Below, one piece after another: positions 35,455 to 45,587 of a stretch of DNA of 64,000 nucleotides (positions are counted from its first letter, which is position 1; each line of letters opens with the position of its first letter). Position numbers and translations under genes: made by a program. The notes beneath the pieces are model-generated. The model saw nothing but the letters and a program-made list of their open reading frames with translations, was not told where the DNA came from and made no database searches. The DNA is taken from positions 1 through 64,000 of the forward strand of contig JAJPEN010000033.1 in the NCBI GenBank assembly GCA_021166835.1. Reading direction: 5' to 3'. This stretch comes from Burkholderiaceae bacterium (GTDB taxonomy: Bacteria > Pseudomonadota > Gammaproteobacteria > Burkholderiales > Burkholderiaceae).

Positions 35455-37989
35455 ATGGATCGCGCGCCAACGCGGCGACCGATCGCGCGGCTGGCCGGCA
35501 CGCTGCTGGCGCGCGCGCTGCTGCTCGCGCTGCTGCTTGTCCTCGCCGCCGCGCTGGCCTGGCGCTTCGCGGCGCTGCCGAAGACGAGCGGCGAGTTCGT
35601 GCTCGACGGGCTCGACGCCTCCGTTCGCGTGGTGCGCGATGCTCATGGCATCCCGCACGTCTTCGCCGATTCGCCGCGCGACGCGTTCCGTGCGCTCGGG
35701 CTGCTGCACGCACAGGATCGGCTGTGGCAGCTCGAGATGAACCGCCGCGTCGTGCATGGCGCGCTGGCCGAGGCGCTCGGCGCCGAGGCGCTGGTCACCG
35801 ATCGCTTCCTGCGCACGCTCGGCATCCGGCGCAATGCGAAGCGCATCGCGGAACGTCTCGATCCCTCGACCCGTGCGGCGCTGCAGGCCTACGCCGACGG
35901 CGTGAACGCGTGGATCGATCACGTGCTCGCGCGACCCTGGGAGCTGTCGCCCGAATTCCTGTTGCTCGGCGTGCGTCCCCGACACTGGGAGCCGGCCGAC
36001 TCGATCGGCTGGGCGACGATGATGGCCTGGGATCTCTCGGGCAACCACGGACTCGAACTGCTGCGCCTGGCGTTGCTCGATCGGCTCGATGCCGGCCGGG
36101 TCGAGGAGCTCGTCGGGACGACGCCGCCGGTGCCGCTCGCCGATCCGGCCAGGCTGTACGCCGACGATGCAGCCGTGCATGCCGACGCTGCGGCGGAGAA
36201 GCGCTTTGCCGCGAGGCAGGCGCTCGCGCTCGCGCAGGAGATCACCCGTGCGCTGCCGTCGACCTCGCTCGACGGCCTCGGTTCGAACAACTGGGTCGTC
36301 GATGGCCGCAAGACGCCGAGCGGCAGGCCGATGCTGGCCAACGATCCGCACCTGGCGCTGGGCGCCCCTTCGTTGTGGTATCTCGCGCACCTGTCGGCGC
36401 CCGGCCTGCAGGTGATCGGCGCGACGCTTCCCGGGTTGCCGTACGTCGTGCTCGGGCGTACCGATCGTCTCGCCTGGGGTTTCACCAACACCGCACCCGA
36501 CACGCAGGATCTCTATCTCGAGCGCGTCGACCCCGACGATCCGCACCGATACCGGACTCCCGGCGGATGGGCGCGTTTCGAGACGCGCAACGAGACGATC
36601 CGCGTCAAGGGAGCGGCGGATGTCCAGCTCGTGGTGCGCGAGACCCGGCACGGGCCGGTGATCTCCGACGTTCTCGCCTCGAGCCGAGAGCTGCTCGACG
36701 CGCGAGGCCCCGCGCCGCACGTGCTGTCGTTCGCGTGGACGATGCTCAGTCCCGACGACCGGACGGTGCGCGCCGGCCTCGGCATGAACACGGCCACTGA
36801 CTGGACGTCGTTCCGGGAAGCGCTACGCGATCTGCGCGGCCCGCAGCAGAACGTCGTCTACGCCGATGTCGAAGGGCGAATCGCATTCATTGCCGCCGGC
36901 GTCGTTCCGCTGCGGCGCGACGACAACGAGCTGCGCGGCTCGCTGCCGGCGCCCGGCTGGAAGGCGCGCTACGACTGGATCGGAACGATCCCGTTCGACG
37001 AGCTGCCGCAGGTCGACCGGCCCGCCGACGGAATGCTCGTCACGGCGAACCAGCGCATCGTCGACGATGCCTATCCGTATCACCTGGCCGGCGAGTGGGC
37101 GTTGCCCTATCGCTCCGATCGGATCGCTGCGAAGCTGCGCGCGCTCGACGTGCACGATGCCGACGCTTTCGCGGCCATCCAGGCCGACGTCGGTTCGCCG
37201 GCGGTCGGCGAGTTGCTGCCGAGGCTGCTGGAAGCGCGACCGCGCAGCGAACGCGCGCGTCGCGCGCTCGCCCTGTTGCGCGCCTGGGCCGACGCGCAGC
37301 CCGAGCCGGCGGCGCCCGCTCTCGTCGCCGATCGTCCGGAGCCGCTGATCGCGGTTGCCTGGATCGATCGGCTGCGTCGCGCCGTGTTCGAGGACGAGGT
37401 GGGCGCCGAGCTCTTCGTGCAGCTCGAGCGTCATCGGATGCGCCACAACCCGTTGCGCGAGGTGCTCGGCGCTTCCGGGCACGAATACTGGTGCGACGAT
37501 CGCGGCACCGCGACCGTCGAGAGCTGCGACGAGATGCTGACGCGCTCGCTCGAGGAGGTCGTCGACGAGCTGTCGCGCCGCCTGGGCGGCGAGCCGGAAA
37601 GCTGGAAGTGGGGCCGCCTGCATCCGGCGGTTTCGACGCATCGTCCGTTCGGGCGGCACTGGCTGCTGTCGAAATGGTTCGACCTGCGTTCGCCCAGCGG
37701 CGGCGACCCGAGCACGATCGATGCCGCGCGACACGATCCGTGGGATCCGGCGGCGCCGTTCGAGAATCGGTGGGCACCCGGATATCGCGCGATCTACGAT
37801 CTCGCCGACCCGGATGCTTCGCGCTTCATCCTGTCGACCGGGCAGAGCGGCCACCGGCTGTCGCCCCGCTACGCGGACCTGGTCGAACCCTGGTCGAAGG
37901 TTCGCTACCTTCCGATGGCGACCTCTCGCGAACGCATCGAGCGCGAAGCGTTCGAAGTACTGGTGCTGCAGCCCGCGGGAGCGCAGTGA
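35455..37989 (+). CDS. Penicillin-acylase-family N-terminal-nucleophile hydrolase
   Basis: The 844-residue precursor has an N-terminal hydrophobic segment (about residues 17-37) for export or anchoring and a penicillin amidase fold. Autocatalytic cleavage is expected before Ser about 277 in G-L-G-S-N-N-W-V-V, giving alpha and beta chains. Other family motifs are D-A-H-G-I-P-H-V near residue 62, L-A-N-D-P-H-L and G-F-T-N. Substrates of this family include beta-lactams and acyl-homoserine lactones; none can be chosen here. A strong GGAGG-rich site precedes the ATG, and the gene is divergent from the AttE-like ATPase. Confidence 0.88.
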   Translation: MDRAPTRRPIARLAGTLLARALLLALLLVLAAALAWRFAALPKTSGEFVLDGLDASVRVVRDAHGIPHVFADSPRDAFRALGLLHAQDRLWQLEMNRRVVHGALAEALGAEALVTDRFLRTLGIRRNAKRIAERLDPSTRAALQAYADGVNAWIDHVLARPWELSPEFLLLGVRPRHWEPADSIGWATMMAWDLSGNHGLELLRLALLDRLDAGRVEELVGTTPPVPLADPARLYADDAAVHADAAAEKRFAARQALALAQEITRALPSTSLDGLGSNNWVVDGRKTPSGRPMLANDPHLALGAPSLWYLAHLSAPGLQVIGATLPGLPYVVLGRTDRLAWGFTNTAPDTQDLYLERVDPDDPHRYRTPGGWARFETRNETIRVKGAADVQLVVRETRHGPVISDVLASSRELLDARGPAPHVLSFAWTMLSPDDRTVRAGLGMNTATDWTSFREALRDLRGPQQNVVYADVEGRIAFIAAGVVPLRRDDNELRGSLPAPGWKARYDWIGTIPFDELPQVDRPADGMLVTANQRIVDDAYPYHLAGEWALPYRSDRIAAKLRALDVHDADAFAAIQADVGSPAVGELLPRLLEARPRSERARRALALLRAWADAQPEPAAPALVADRPEPLIAVAWIDRLRRAVFEDEVGAELFVQLERHRMRHNPLREVLGASGHEYWCDDRGTATVESCDEMLTRSLEEVVDELSRRLGGEPESWKWGRLHPAVSTHRPFGRHWLLSKWFDLRSPSGGDPSTIDAARHDPWDPAAPFENRWAPGYRAIYDLADPDASRFILSTGQSGHRLSPRYADLVEPWSKVRYLPMATSRERIEREAFEVLVLQPAGAQ

Positions 37990-38044
37990 GGCGCACTGAG
38001 GCGCAGTGAGCCGCACTGAGGCGCGGTGAGCCGCACTGAGGCGC
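37981..38044. repeat. 10-bp tandem repeat containing the acylase stop codon
   Basis: Six consecutive units of gcgca(c/g)tgag (with ccgca and gcgcg variants) start within the last codons of the acylase. Each carries TGA at the same place, and the 10-bp spacing places stops in all three frames. It fills the convergent gap to selD. Confidence 0.88.
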
Positions 38045-38055
38045 ACCTGCGCTCG

Positions 38056-39144
38056 TCAGCGTACTTCGACGCCCGGCTCGCCGGCCAGCACCTCGCCGAT
38101 CTCGCAGGCCGATGCGAAGCCGTCACGGTGCAGGATCGCCAGCACCTCGTCGACCGACGACGGCTCGCAGGCAACGAGCAGCCCGCCGGAGGTCTGCGGA
38201 TCGGTGAGCAGCGCGCGCAGCGACTCCGTCCCGCTCGCCGCGAGCTGTACCTCGTGGCCGTAGGCTGCCCAGTTGCGCGCCGATGCGCCGGTGACGAAAC
38301 CTTCGGCCAATCGCTGGTCGGTGCCGACGAGCCGCGGAACCGATGCCGCCGACAGCCGCACCCGCACGCGCGCGCCGCGGCACATCTCGAGCACATGGCC
38401 GAGCAGGCCGAAGCCGGTGACGTCGGTCATCGCGTGCACGCCGGGCACGCGGGCGAGCGCCGGTCCGGAGACGTTCAGCTGCGTGGTCGAGGCGATCATT
38501 GCCGCGTAGCCTTCGGGCGAAAGCCGATCCTTGCGCAGCGCGGCCGAAGCAATGCCCACGCCGAGCGGCTTGCCGAGGACCAGGCGGTCGCCCGGACGCG
38601 CCTCGTCGTTGCGGCGGATGTGCGCCGGATTCGCCAGCCCGATCGCCACCAGCCCGTAGATCGGCTCGACCGAGTCGATCGTGTGTCCTCCGGCGAGCGG
38701 GATGCCGGCGCTCGCGCAGACCGACTCGCCGCCTTGCAGGATGCGGCGGATCACGTCGAGCGGAAGACGGTCGATCGGCATGGCGACGATGGCCAGCGCG
38801 AGGATCGGCGAGGCGCCCATCGCGTAGACGTCGGACAGCGCGTTGGTCGCCGCGATGCGGCCGAAGTCGTGCGGATCGTCGACGATCGGCATGAAGAAGT
38901 CGGTAGTGGCGACCAGCGCGTGCTGCTCGTCGATGCGATACACGGCCGCGTCGTCGGCGGTATCCAGGCCCACCAGCAGTTGCGGCGGCACGGGCAGGCG
39001 CGCCGCGCCCTGCAGCAGCTGCGAAAGCACCCCCGGCGAGATCTTGCAGCCGCAGCCGCCGCCGTGCGAGAAGGAGGTGAGTCGGGAGGTGAGTCGCACC
39101 GGATCGGCGCCCGGCATTGCCGCATCAGGCTCGCGGACGGACAT
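38056..39144 (-). CDS. selD: Selenide, water dikinase (selenophosphate synthetase)
   Basis: SelD makes selenophosphate from selenide and ATP. The N-terminal catalytic segment S-H-G-G-G-C-G-C-K (Cys31, Lys34) is a Cys form, not Sec. The 362 residues include the AIRS core with G-G-H-T-I-D near residue 150 and T-D-V-T-G-F-G-L-L-G-H near 240. It starts two bases after the fabI stop, hence probably translationally coupled. No selA, selB, selC or mnmH is visible in the window, so the selenium pathway must be completed elsewhere. Confidence 0.95.
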   Translation of the reverse strand: MSVREPDAAMPGADPVRLTSRLTSFSHGGGCGCKISPGVLSQLLQGAARLPVPPQLLVGLDTADDAAVYRIDEQHALVATTDFFMPIVDDPHDFGRIAATNALSDVYAMGASPILALAIVAMPIDRLPLDVIRRILQGGESVCASAGIPLAGGHTIDSVEPIYGLVAIGLANPAHIRRNDEARPGDRLVLGKPLGVGIASAALRKDRLSPEGYAAMIASTTQLNVSGPALARVPGVHAMTDVTGFGLLGHVLEMCRGARVRVRLSAASVPRLVGTDQRLAEGFVTGASARNWAAYGHEVQLAASGTESLRALLTDPQTSGGLLVACEPSSVDEVLAILHRDGFASACEIGEVLAGEPGVEVR

Positions 39145-39146
39145 CT

Positions 39147-39941
39147 TCAGGTCTCGACCCCGGGGATGCCGCCGGCGACTTCGCTGAAACCGGCGTCCAC
39201 ATAGGTGACCTGCGCAGTGATCCCGGCGGCGAGATCGGACAGCAGGAAGGCGGCCGCGTTGCCTACGTCGTCGATCGTGACGTTGCGCCGAAGCGGCGCG
39301 TTCGCGCTGACGTGGTCGAGGATCTTCGAGAAGTCCTGGATGCCGCTGGCGGCGAGGGTGCGGATGGGCCCGGCCGAGATCGCGTTCACCCGGGTGCCCT
39401 GCGGCCCGAGGTCGGCGGCGAGGTAGCGGACCGCGGCCTCCAGGCTCGCCTTGGCCAGCCCCATCGTGTTGTAGTGCGGAACGACGCGCACCGCGCCGAG
39501 GTAGCTCAGCGTGAGCAGCGCGCCGTTGCGACCCTGCATCAGCGGCTGCGCGCCCTTGGCGAGCGCGACGAAGCTCCAGGCGGAGATGTCCTGCGCGACG
39601 CGAAAAGCCTCGCGGCTCGCGCCTTCGAGGAAGCGCCCGGCGATGGCCTCGCGCGGCGCGAAGGCGATCGCGTGCACCAGGCCGTCCAGGCCGTCCCAGC
39701 GCTCGGCCAGCGAGGCGAACAGCGCGTCGATCTGCGCGTCGTCGGCAACGTCGCAGGCGAAAGCGAGCGACGAGCCGAAGGTGGCCGCCATATCGGCGAC
39801 GCGATCGCGGAAGCGCTCGTTCTGGTAGGTGAACGCCAGCTCGGCGCCCTGTTCGTGGCACTTGCGCGCGATCCCGTAGGCGATCGACCGGTTCGACAGC
39901 AAGCCGGTGATCAGGATCCGCTTGCCGCTGAGGAATCCCAT
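39147..39941 (-). CDS. fabI: Enoyl-ACP reductase (NADH)
   Basis: FabI reduces enoyl-ACP in the last step of each fatty-acid elongation cycle. The 264 residues show the N-terminal [11 protein letters not shown] nucleotide-binding motif, catalytic Tyr and Lys in [11 protein letters not shown], and [13 protein letters not shown] site precedes the ATG. It is divergent from yejA with only 29 bp between the two starts, so their promoters overlap. Confidence 0.97.
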   Translation of the reverse strand: MGFLSGKRILITGLLSNRSIAYGIARKCHEQGAELAFTYQNERFRDRVADMAATFGSSLAFACDVADDAQIDALFASLAERWDGLDGLVHAIAFAPREAIAGRFLEGASREAFRVAQDISAWSFVALAKGAQPLMQGRNGALLTLSYLGAVRVVPHYNTMGLAKASLEAAVRYLAADLGPQGTRVNAISAGPIRTLAASGIQDFSKILDHVSANAPLRRNVTIDDVGNAAAFLLSDLAAGITAQVTYVDAGFSEVAGGIPGVET

Positions 39942-39970
39942 TCGTGAGGCCTCCGCTAGAATTCTCGTCG

Positions 39971-41797
39971 ATGCTCATTGTCGCACGCGCGTTGTGCCGC
40001 TTTCGCGCGCCGCTCGCGCTGGCCGCCGCGGTCGTTCTGCTCATGCTTTCGATGAGCACCGCGCGGGCCGAATACGCGATCGCCTGGGGCGACAAGCCGA
40101 AATACCCGCCGGGCTTCGCGCACTTCGATTACGTGAATCCGGAAGCGCCCAGGGGCGGCACGCTGAACCTGGCCGGATTCGGCTCCTTCGACAAGCTCAA
40201 TCCGTTCACGCTGCGCGGCATGGCGGCCGACGGGCTGGCGGTGCTGATGTTCGAGACGCTCGCCGAGGGGAGCCAGGACGAGCCTTTCACGATGTACGGG
40301 CTGCTGGCCGACGACATGCGGTTCGCCGGCGACGGGCTGTCGATCACCTTCCGGCTGAACCCGAAGGCGTGCTTCTCCAACGGCGATCCGGTGACGGCGG
40401 CCGACGTGAAATATTCGTTCGACACGCTGGTCGGGCCGAAGGCGCATCCGCGCTTTCGCCAGTATTTCGGCGACGTCGCGCGCGCGGTCGAGGTCGACGA
40501 GCGGACGATCCGCTTCGAGTTCAAGCGGCGCAACCACGAGTTGCACATGATCATCGGCATGCAGCTGCCGGTGTTCTCGCGCAAATGGGGCGCGGGGAAG
40601 CCCTTCGACGAGATCGCGCGCGACGAGCCGATCGCCAGCGGTCCGTACCGCATCGAGCGCACCGACTGGGGACGCTCGATCTCCTACCGTCGCGACCCGA
40701 ATCACTGGGCGCGCGACCTGAACGTGCGTCGCGGCATGTTCAACTTCGACCGGGTCGTCTACAAGTACTACAAGGACGAAACGGCGCGCATGGAGGCGTT
40801 CAAGGCCGGCGAGTTCGACTGGATCGCCGAGAACTCGGCGCGCAACTGGGCGCGCGGGCACACCGGACGCCAGTACGAGTCGGGCGAGATCGTCAAGCGG
40901 GAGTTCGCTCATTCGAATTCGGCGGGCATGCAGGGCTTCGTGATGAACACGCGCCGCGCCGAGTTCGCCGACGTGCGCGTGCGGCATGCGCTGGCGCTCG
41001 CCTTCGATTTCGAATGGATGAACCGGCAGGTCTTCTACGGGCAGTACGTGCGCAGCCGCAGCTACTTCACGAACAGCGACATGGAGGCGAAGGGAGAGCC
41101 GTCGCCCGCCGAGCTTGCGCTGCTCGCGCCCTTTCGCGATCGGCTCGACCCGGCCGTGTTCGGCGAGGCGGTACTGCCGCCCGACACGAACCCGCCGCAC
41201 AGCCTGCGCGGGAACCTGCGCGAGGCGCTCGCGCTGCTGGCGCAGGCGGGCTGGAAGGTCGACGACAACGGCGTGCTGCGCAACGCCGCCGGGCAACCCT
41301 TCGAGTTCGAGATCCTCAGCTATTCGAAGGCGCTCGAGCGCATCGCGGTCACCTGGGCGCGCAATCTCGGCAAGCTCGGCATCGCCGCCAGCCTGCGCGT
41401 CACCGATCCGGCGTTGTTCCAGAAGCGGCTCGACGACTTCGATTTCGACGTGACGGTGGCGCTGTATTCGGCGAGCCAGACGCCGGGCAACGAGCTGATC
41501 GAGCGCTTCACGTCGGCGTCGGCGAACGAACCGGGTTCGGACAATCTCGCCGGCATCCGCGATCCCGTCGTCGACGCGATCGTGCAGCGGCTGCTGCGCA
41601 GCGAGACGCGGGACGAACTGGTCGTGGCCGCGCGCGCGCTCGACCGTGTGCTGCGCGCCGACTGGTATCTCGTTCCGCACTTCTACGCGCCGGCGCACCG
41701 CGTCGCACATCGCAGCAGGCTCGCGCATCCGCAGACGCTGCCGCTGTACTACGCGGCGGAACAGTGGGCGCTGCAGACCTGGTGGGAGCGCCGATAG
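39971..41797 (+). CDS. yejA: Peptide ABC transporter binding protein YejA
   Basis: This periplasmic binding protein (608 residues, SBP family 5) begins the Yej importer, which in E. coli takes up microcin C and peptides. A signal peptide ends near T-A-R-A-E at about residue 32. The conserved P-R-G-G-T-L and Y-S-F-D-T-L segments occur near residues 60 and 155. A TAGAAT (-10-like, 39957-39962) sits nine bases before the ATG and there is no Shine-Dalgarno sequence, so a leaderless mRNA is possible. A GTG start 27 bp upstream with an AGGA site is the alternative. Confidence 0.9.
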   Translation: MLIVARALCRFRAPLALAAAVVLLMLSMSTARAEYAIAWGDKPKYPPGFAHFDYVNPEAPRGGTLNLAGFGSFDKLNPFTLRGMAADGLAVLMFETLAEGSQDEPFTMYGLLADDMRFAGDGLSITFRLNPKACFSNGDPVTAADVKYSFDTLVGPKAHPRFRQYFGDVARAVEVDERTIRFEFKRRNHELHMIIGMQLPVFSRKWGAGKPFDEIARDEPIASGPYRIERTDWGRSISYRRDPNHWARDLNVRRGMFNFDRVVYKYYKDETARMEAFKAGEFDWIAENSARNWARGHTGRQYESGEIVKREFAHSNSAGMQGFVMNTRRAEFADVRVRHALALAFDFEWMNRQVFYGQYVRSRSYFTNSDMEAKGEPSPAELALLAPFRDRLDPAVFGEAVLPPDTNPPHSLRGNLREALALLAQAGWKVDDNGVLRNAAGQPFEFEILSYSKALERIAVTWARNLGKLGIAASLRVTDPALFQKRLDDFDFDVTVALYSASQTPGNELIERFTSASANEPGSDNLAGIRDPVVDAIVQRLLRSETRDELVVAARALDRVLRADWYLVPHFYAPAHRVAHRSRLAHPQTLPLYYAAEQWALQTWWERR

Positions 41798-41800
41798 TCG

Positions 41801-42847
41801 ATGCTCGCCTACGTTGCCAAGCGCCTGCTGCTGATGATTCCGACGCTGGTCGGAATCCTGCTCGTCTCGTTCGTGATCATCCAGTTCGTGCCGGGCGGGC
41901 CGGTCGAGCAGCTGGTGCGCGAACTGCGCGGCGGCGTGGGGGGCGGCGAGGTCGCGGCCACCGGCGGATATCGCGGCGCGCAGGGCGTCGACCCGAAGCA
42001 GATCGAGGAAATCCGCCGCATGTACGGTTTCGACCGGCCGGCGCACGAGCGCTTCCTGACGATGCTGCGCAACTACGCGGTGTTCGACCTCGGCACGAGC
42101 TACCTGCATCACAAGAGCGTCTGGGCGCTGATCGTCGAGAAGATGCCGGTGTCGATCAGCCTCGGGCTGTGGAGCTTCCTGCTGGTCTACGCGGTGTCGA
42201 TACCGCTGGGCATCGCGAAGGCGGTGCGGCACGGCTCGCGTTTCGACCTGTGGACGTCGGTGGCGATCCTCGTCGGCTATGCGATTCCCGGCTTCGTGCT
42301 CGGCGTGCTGCTGCTCGTGCTGTTCGGCGGCGGCAGTTTCTGGCAGATCTTCCCGCTGCGCGGCCTCACCTCGGACGACTTCGACCAGCTCAGCCTCGCC
42401 GGCAAGGTGCTCGATTATTTCTGGCACCTGGCGATGCCGCTCGCCTGCCTGGTCGTCGGCAGCTTCGCCGTGACGACGATGCTCACGAAGAACACTTTCC
42501 TCGAGGAGATCCGCAAGCAGTACGTGCTGACGGCGCGCGCCAAGGGCCTGTCCGAGCGGCGCGTCTTCTACAAGCACGTGTTCCGCAACGCGCTGATTCC
42601 GCTGGTCACCGCCTTCCCCGCGGCGTTCATCGGCGCCTTCTTCACCGGCTCGCTGCTGATCGAGACGCTGTTCTCGCTCGACGGACTCGGGCTGTTGTCG
42701 TACGAAGCGGTGATCCGGCGCGACTACCCCGTCGTGCTCGGCACGCTGTACGTGTTCTCGCTGCTCGGCCTGGTGGCGAAGCTGCTGACCGATCTCGCCT
42801 ACACGTGGGTCGATCCTCGCGTGAAGTTCACGGCGGGCGCGCGATGA
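41801..42847 (+). CDS. yejB: Peptide ABC transporter permease YejB
   Basis: YejB is a 348-residue membrane subunit with about six segments. It opens with the typical M-L-A-Y-V-A-K-R-L-L-L-M-I-P-T-L, carries a characteristic loop with G-G-V-G-G-G-E-V after the first segment, and has the EAA loop T-A-R-A-K-G-L-S near residue 245. It follows yejA by three bases and overlaps yejE by four (ATGA). Confidence 0.93.
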   Translation: MLAYVAKRLLLMIPTLVGILLVSFVIIQFVPGGPVEQLVRELRGGVGGGEVAATGGYRGAQGVDPKQIEEIRRMYGFDRPAHERFLTMLRNYAVFDLGTSYLHHKSVWALIVEKMPVSISLGLWSFLLVYAVSIPLGIAKAVRHGSRFDLWTSVAILVGYAIPGFVLGVLLLVLFGGGSFWQIFPLRGLTSDDFDQLSLAGKVLDYFWHLAMPLACLVVGSFAVTTMLTKNTFLEEIRKQYVLTARAKGLSERRVFYKHVFRNALIPLVTAFPAAFIGAFFTGSLLIETLFSLDGLGLLSYEAVIRRDYPVVLGTLYVFSLLGLVAKLLTDLAYTWVDPRVKFTAGAR

Positions 42848-43920
42848 GCGCCGACGCCACGCTCGCCGGCGACGCGCCGCTCGCCCCGCGTGCGCCTCGC
42901 GCGTCGCTGTCGCCGCGCCGGCGCGCGTGGCTGCGCTTTCGCGCGAACCGCCGCGGCTACTGGAGCCTGTGGATCTTCCTCGCGATCTTCGGCCTGAGCC
43001 TGATGGCCGAGGTGCTGTCGAACGACCGCCCGATTCTCGTGCGCTACGAGGGGCGAACGTACTACCCGCTGCTGCGCACCTATCCCGAGACGACCTTCGG
43101 CGGCGACTTCCGCACCGCGACCGACTATCTCGATCCGTTCATCCGCGAGCGGCTCTCCAGCGGCGGCAACTGGGCGCTGTTCCCGCCGAACCGCTACCGC
43201 TTCGACACGATCAATTACTTCGCGGCGAGCCCGAATCCCGCGCCGCCGTCGAAGGAGAACTGGCTCGGCACCGACGACCGGGGCCGCGACGTGCTCGCGC
43301 GGCTGCTCTACGGCTTTCGCCTGTCGGTGCTGTTCGGACTGGCGCTCACCGCGATCGGCGTGGCGCTGGGCATCGTCGCCGGCGCCGTGCAGGGCTTCTT
43401 CGGCGGCCGCCTCGACCTGGCGATGCAACGGCTGGTCGAGATCTGGGGATCGATCCCCGAGCTGTATCTGCTGCTGATCCTCGCGTCGATGTTCGAGCCG
43501 AGCGTCTGGATCCTGCTCGCGATCCTGTCGCTGTTCAGCTGGATCGGGCTGTCCGACTATGTGCGCGCCGAGTTCCTGCGCAACCGCCAGCTCGAGTACG
43601 TCACGGCCGCGCGCGCGCTCGGCCTGTCGAACGGGCAGATCATCTGGCGCCACGTGCTGCCGAATTCACTGACACCGGTGATCGCGTTCCTGCCGTTCCG
43701 GATGAGCGCGGCGATCGTCGCGCTGACCAGCCTGGACTTCCTCGGCCTGGGCGTGCCGCCCTCCACGCCGAGCCTGGGCGAGCTGCTCGCGCAGGGCAAG
43801 GCGAATCTCGATGCGTGGTGGATCTCGCTCGGCACCTTCGTCGTGCTCGTCGGCACGCTGATGCTGCTGATCTTCATCGGAGAGGCGCTGCGCGATGCGC
43901 TCGACACGCGCAAGGGCTGA
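42844..43920 (+). CDS. yejE: Peptide ABC transporter permease YejE
   Basis: The second membrane subunit (358 residues) has one segment near residues 38-55, a long periplasmic loop (P-P-N-R-Y-R-F-D and W-L-G-T-D-D-R-G-R-D-V), and five further segments with the EAA loop A-A-R-A-L-G-L-S. The long loop between segments 1 and 2 is typical of YejE. It shares stop and start regions with yejB and yejF. Confidence 0.93.
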   Translation: MSADATLAGDAPLAPRAPRASLSPRRRAWLRFRANRRGYWSLWIFLAIFGLSLMAEVLSNDRPILVRYEGRTYYPLLRTYPETTFGGDFRTATDYLDPFIRERLSSGGNWALFPPNRYRFDTINYFAASPNPAPPSKENWLGTDDRGRDVLARLLYGFRLSVLFGLALTAIGVALGIVAGAVQGFFGGRLDLAMQRLVEIWGSIPELYLLLILASMFEPSVWILLAILSLFSWIGLSDYVRAEFLRNRQLEYVTAARALGLSNGQIIWRHVLPNSLTPVIAFLPFRMSAAIVALTSLDFLGLGVPPSTPSLGELLAQGKANLDAWWISLGTFVVLVGTLMLLIFIGEALRDALDTRKG

Positions 43921-45538
43921 GCGGGGAGACGCCACGGCCGATCGCAACGGCGAGGCGCTGCTGTCGGTGCGCGATCTCTCGGTCGACTTCGTCGCGGCGA
44001 GCGGCTCGACGCGCGTCGTCGACCGGGTCTCTTTCGACATGCGCGCCGGCGAGAAATTCGCGCTGGTCGGCGAATCGGGTTCGGGCAAGACGGTCACCGC
44101 GCTGTCGGTGCTGCGGCTGAACGCCGATGCGCGATACGCGGGCTCGGTGCGCTTCGAAGGGCGCGAACTGCTCGCCGCGAGCGAGCGCGAGTTGCGCGGC
44201 GTGCGCGGACGCGAGATCGCGATGATCTTCCAGGAGCCGATGAGCGCGCTGAATCCGCTCTATCCGATCGGCGACCAGATCTGCGAGGCGATCGAGCGTC
44301 ACGAAGGCGTCTCGCGCGCGCAGGCGACGCGCCGCGCCATCGAGTTGCTCGAACGCACGCGCGTTCCCGAACCGCAGCGCCGGTTCTCCGATTTTCCGCA
44401 CCAGCTCTCCGGCGGGCAGCGCCAGCGCGCGATGATCGCGATGGCGCTCGCCTGTTCGCCGAAGCTGCTAGTGGCCGACGAGCCGACGACCGCGCTCGAC
44501 GTCACCGTGCAAAGACGCATCGTCGAACTGCTCGACGAGCTGCAGCGCGACTTCGGCATGTCGTTGCTGCTGATCACGCACGACCTGCCGCTCGTGCGCT
44601 CCTTTGCCGATCGCGTCGCGGTGATGAAGGACGGCTGTCTCGTCGAGGAAGGAAAGACGGCGGCGCTGTTCGAAGCGCCGCGCCAGCCCTACACGCGGAT
44701 GCTGATCGAGAGCCGCCCGAAACGCTCGATCGCAGCGGCCGATCCGTCGGCGCCGACGCTGCTCGAAGCGAAGGGGGTCGGTTGCCGCTTCCCGATCGGC
44801 GACTCCTGGTTCCGCAAGCGCCGCTTCGAGGCGGTGCGCGACGTCGACCTGCGCGTCGCGCGCGGCCAGACGCTGGGCATCGTCGGCGAGTCGGGCTCGG
44901 GCAAGAGCACGCTGGGCCTGACGCTGCTGCGCCTGACGCAGGGCGAGGCGCGCGGCGAGATCCGCTTCGAGGGCACGCGCCTGGACGAGGCGAGCGCGCG
45001 CGCGCTGCGCGCGCTTCGGCGCAACCTGCAGATCGTCTTCCAGGATCCCTTCCATTCGCTGTCGCCGCGCCGTACGGTGCTGCAGATCGTGGAGGAGGGG
45101 CTCGCGCTGCACGAGCCGGGCCTGAGCGCCGTCGAGCGTCGCGACGCGGTCGCGAAGATGCTCGATGAGGTGGGGCTCGACGCGGGAGCGCTCGAGCGCT
45201 ATCCGCACGAGTTCTCCGGCGGCCAGCGCCAGCGCATCTCGATCGCCCGCGCGGCGATCCTGCGCCCCGAGCTGCTCGTGCTCGACGAACCGACGTCGGC
45301 GCTCGACGTGTCGGTGCAGCAGCAGGTGCTCGAGCTGCTGTCCTCGCTGCAGCGACGCTACCGCATCGCGTACGTCTTCATCACCCATGATCTCGCGGTG
45401 ATCCGCGCGATGGCGCACCACGTGATCGTGATGAAGGATGGTCGCGTCGTCGAAGCAGGCGAAACGCAGCGGCTGTTCGCCGCGCCGCGGGAGGCCTATA
45501 CGGCGGAGCTGCTCGGGGCCGCGGAAGGCGGGTCGTAA
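43895..45538 (+). CDS. yejF: Peptide ABC transporter double ATPase YejF
   Basis: YejF fuses two ATPase domains in one chain (547 residues). Both have Walker A (G-E-S-G-S-G-K-T and G-E-S-G-S-G-K-S) near residues 60 and 330, signatures L-S-G-G-Q-R-Q-R and F-S-G-G-Q-R-Q-R and Walker B L-V-A-D-E-P-T and L-V-L-D-E-P-T. The ATG lies 26 bp inside yejE; no other credible start exists nearby. It ends the operon and converges on mltD. Confidence 0.94.
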   Translation: MRSTRARAERGDATADRNGEALLSVRDLSVDFVAASGSTRVVDRVSFDMRAGEKFALVGESGSGKTVTALSVLRLNADARYAGSVRFEGRELLAASERELRGVRGREIAMIFQEPMSALNPLYPIGDQICEAIERHEGVSRAQATRRAIELLERTRVPEPQRRFSDFPHQLSGGQRQRAMIAMALACSPKLLVADEPTTALDVTVQRRIVELLDELQRDFGMSLLLITHDLPLVRSFADRVAVMKDGCLVEEGKTAALFEAPRQPYTRMLIESRPKRSIAAADPSAPTLLEAKGVGCRFPIGDSWFRKRRFEAVRDVDLRVARGQTLGIVGESGSGKSTLGLTLLRLTQGEARGEIRFEGTRLDEASARALRALRRNLQIVFQDPFHSLSPRRTVLQIVEEGLALHEPGLSAVERRDAVAKMLDEVGLDAGALERYPHEFSGGQRQRISIARAAILRPELLVLDEPTSALDVSVQQQVLELLSSLQRRYRIAYVFITHDLAVIRAMAHHVIVMKDGRVVEAGETQRLFAAPREAYTAELLGAAEGGS

Positions 45539-45541
45539 GCT

Positions 45542-45561
45542 GCGCGGGCGGAGCGCCGCGC
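45542..45561. terminator. GC-rich hairpin between yejF and mltD
   Basis: GCGCGG and CCGCGC form a six-base stem extendable by two pairs with a one-base bulge, just after the yejF stop. There is no T-run, so its role as a bidirectional terminator for the convergent genes is tentative. Confidence 0.3.
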
Positions 45562-45587
45562 AAGCCGCGACCCGTCGACCCCGCTGC

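Noticed and set aside
38056..39144. Possible selenocysteine in SelD
   Set aside because: The catalytic position is encoded by a normal Cys codon and no in-frame TGA occurs before the stop.
39956..42577. Open frame of 873 codons antisense to yejA/yejB
   Set aside because: Crosses the boundary of two clear genes and has no family features.
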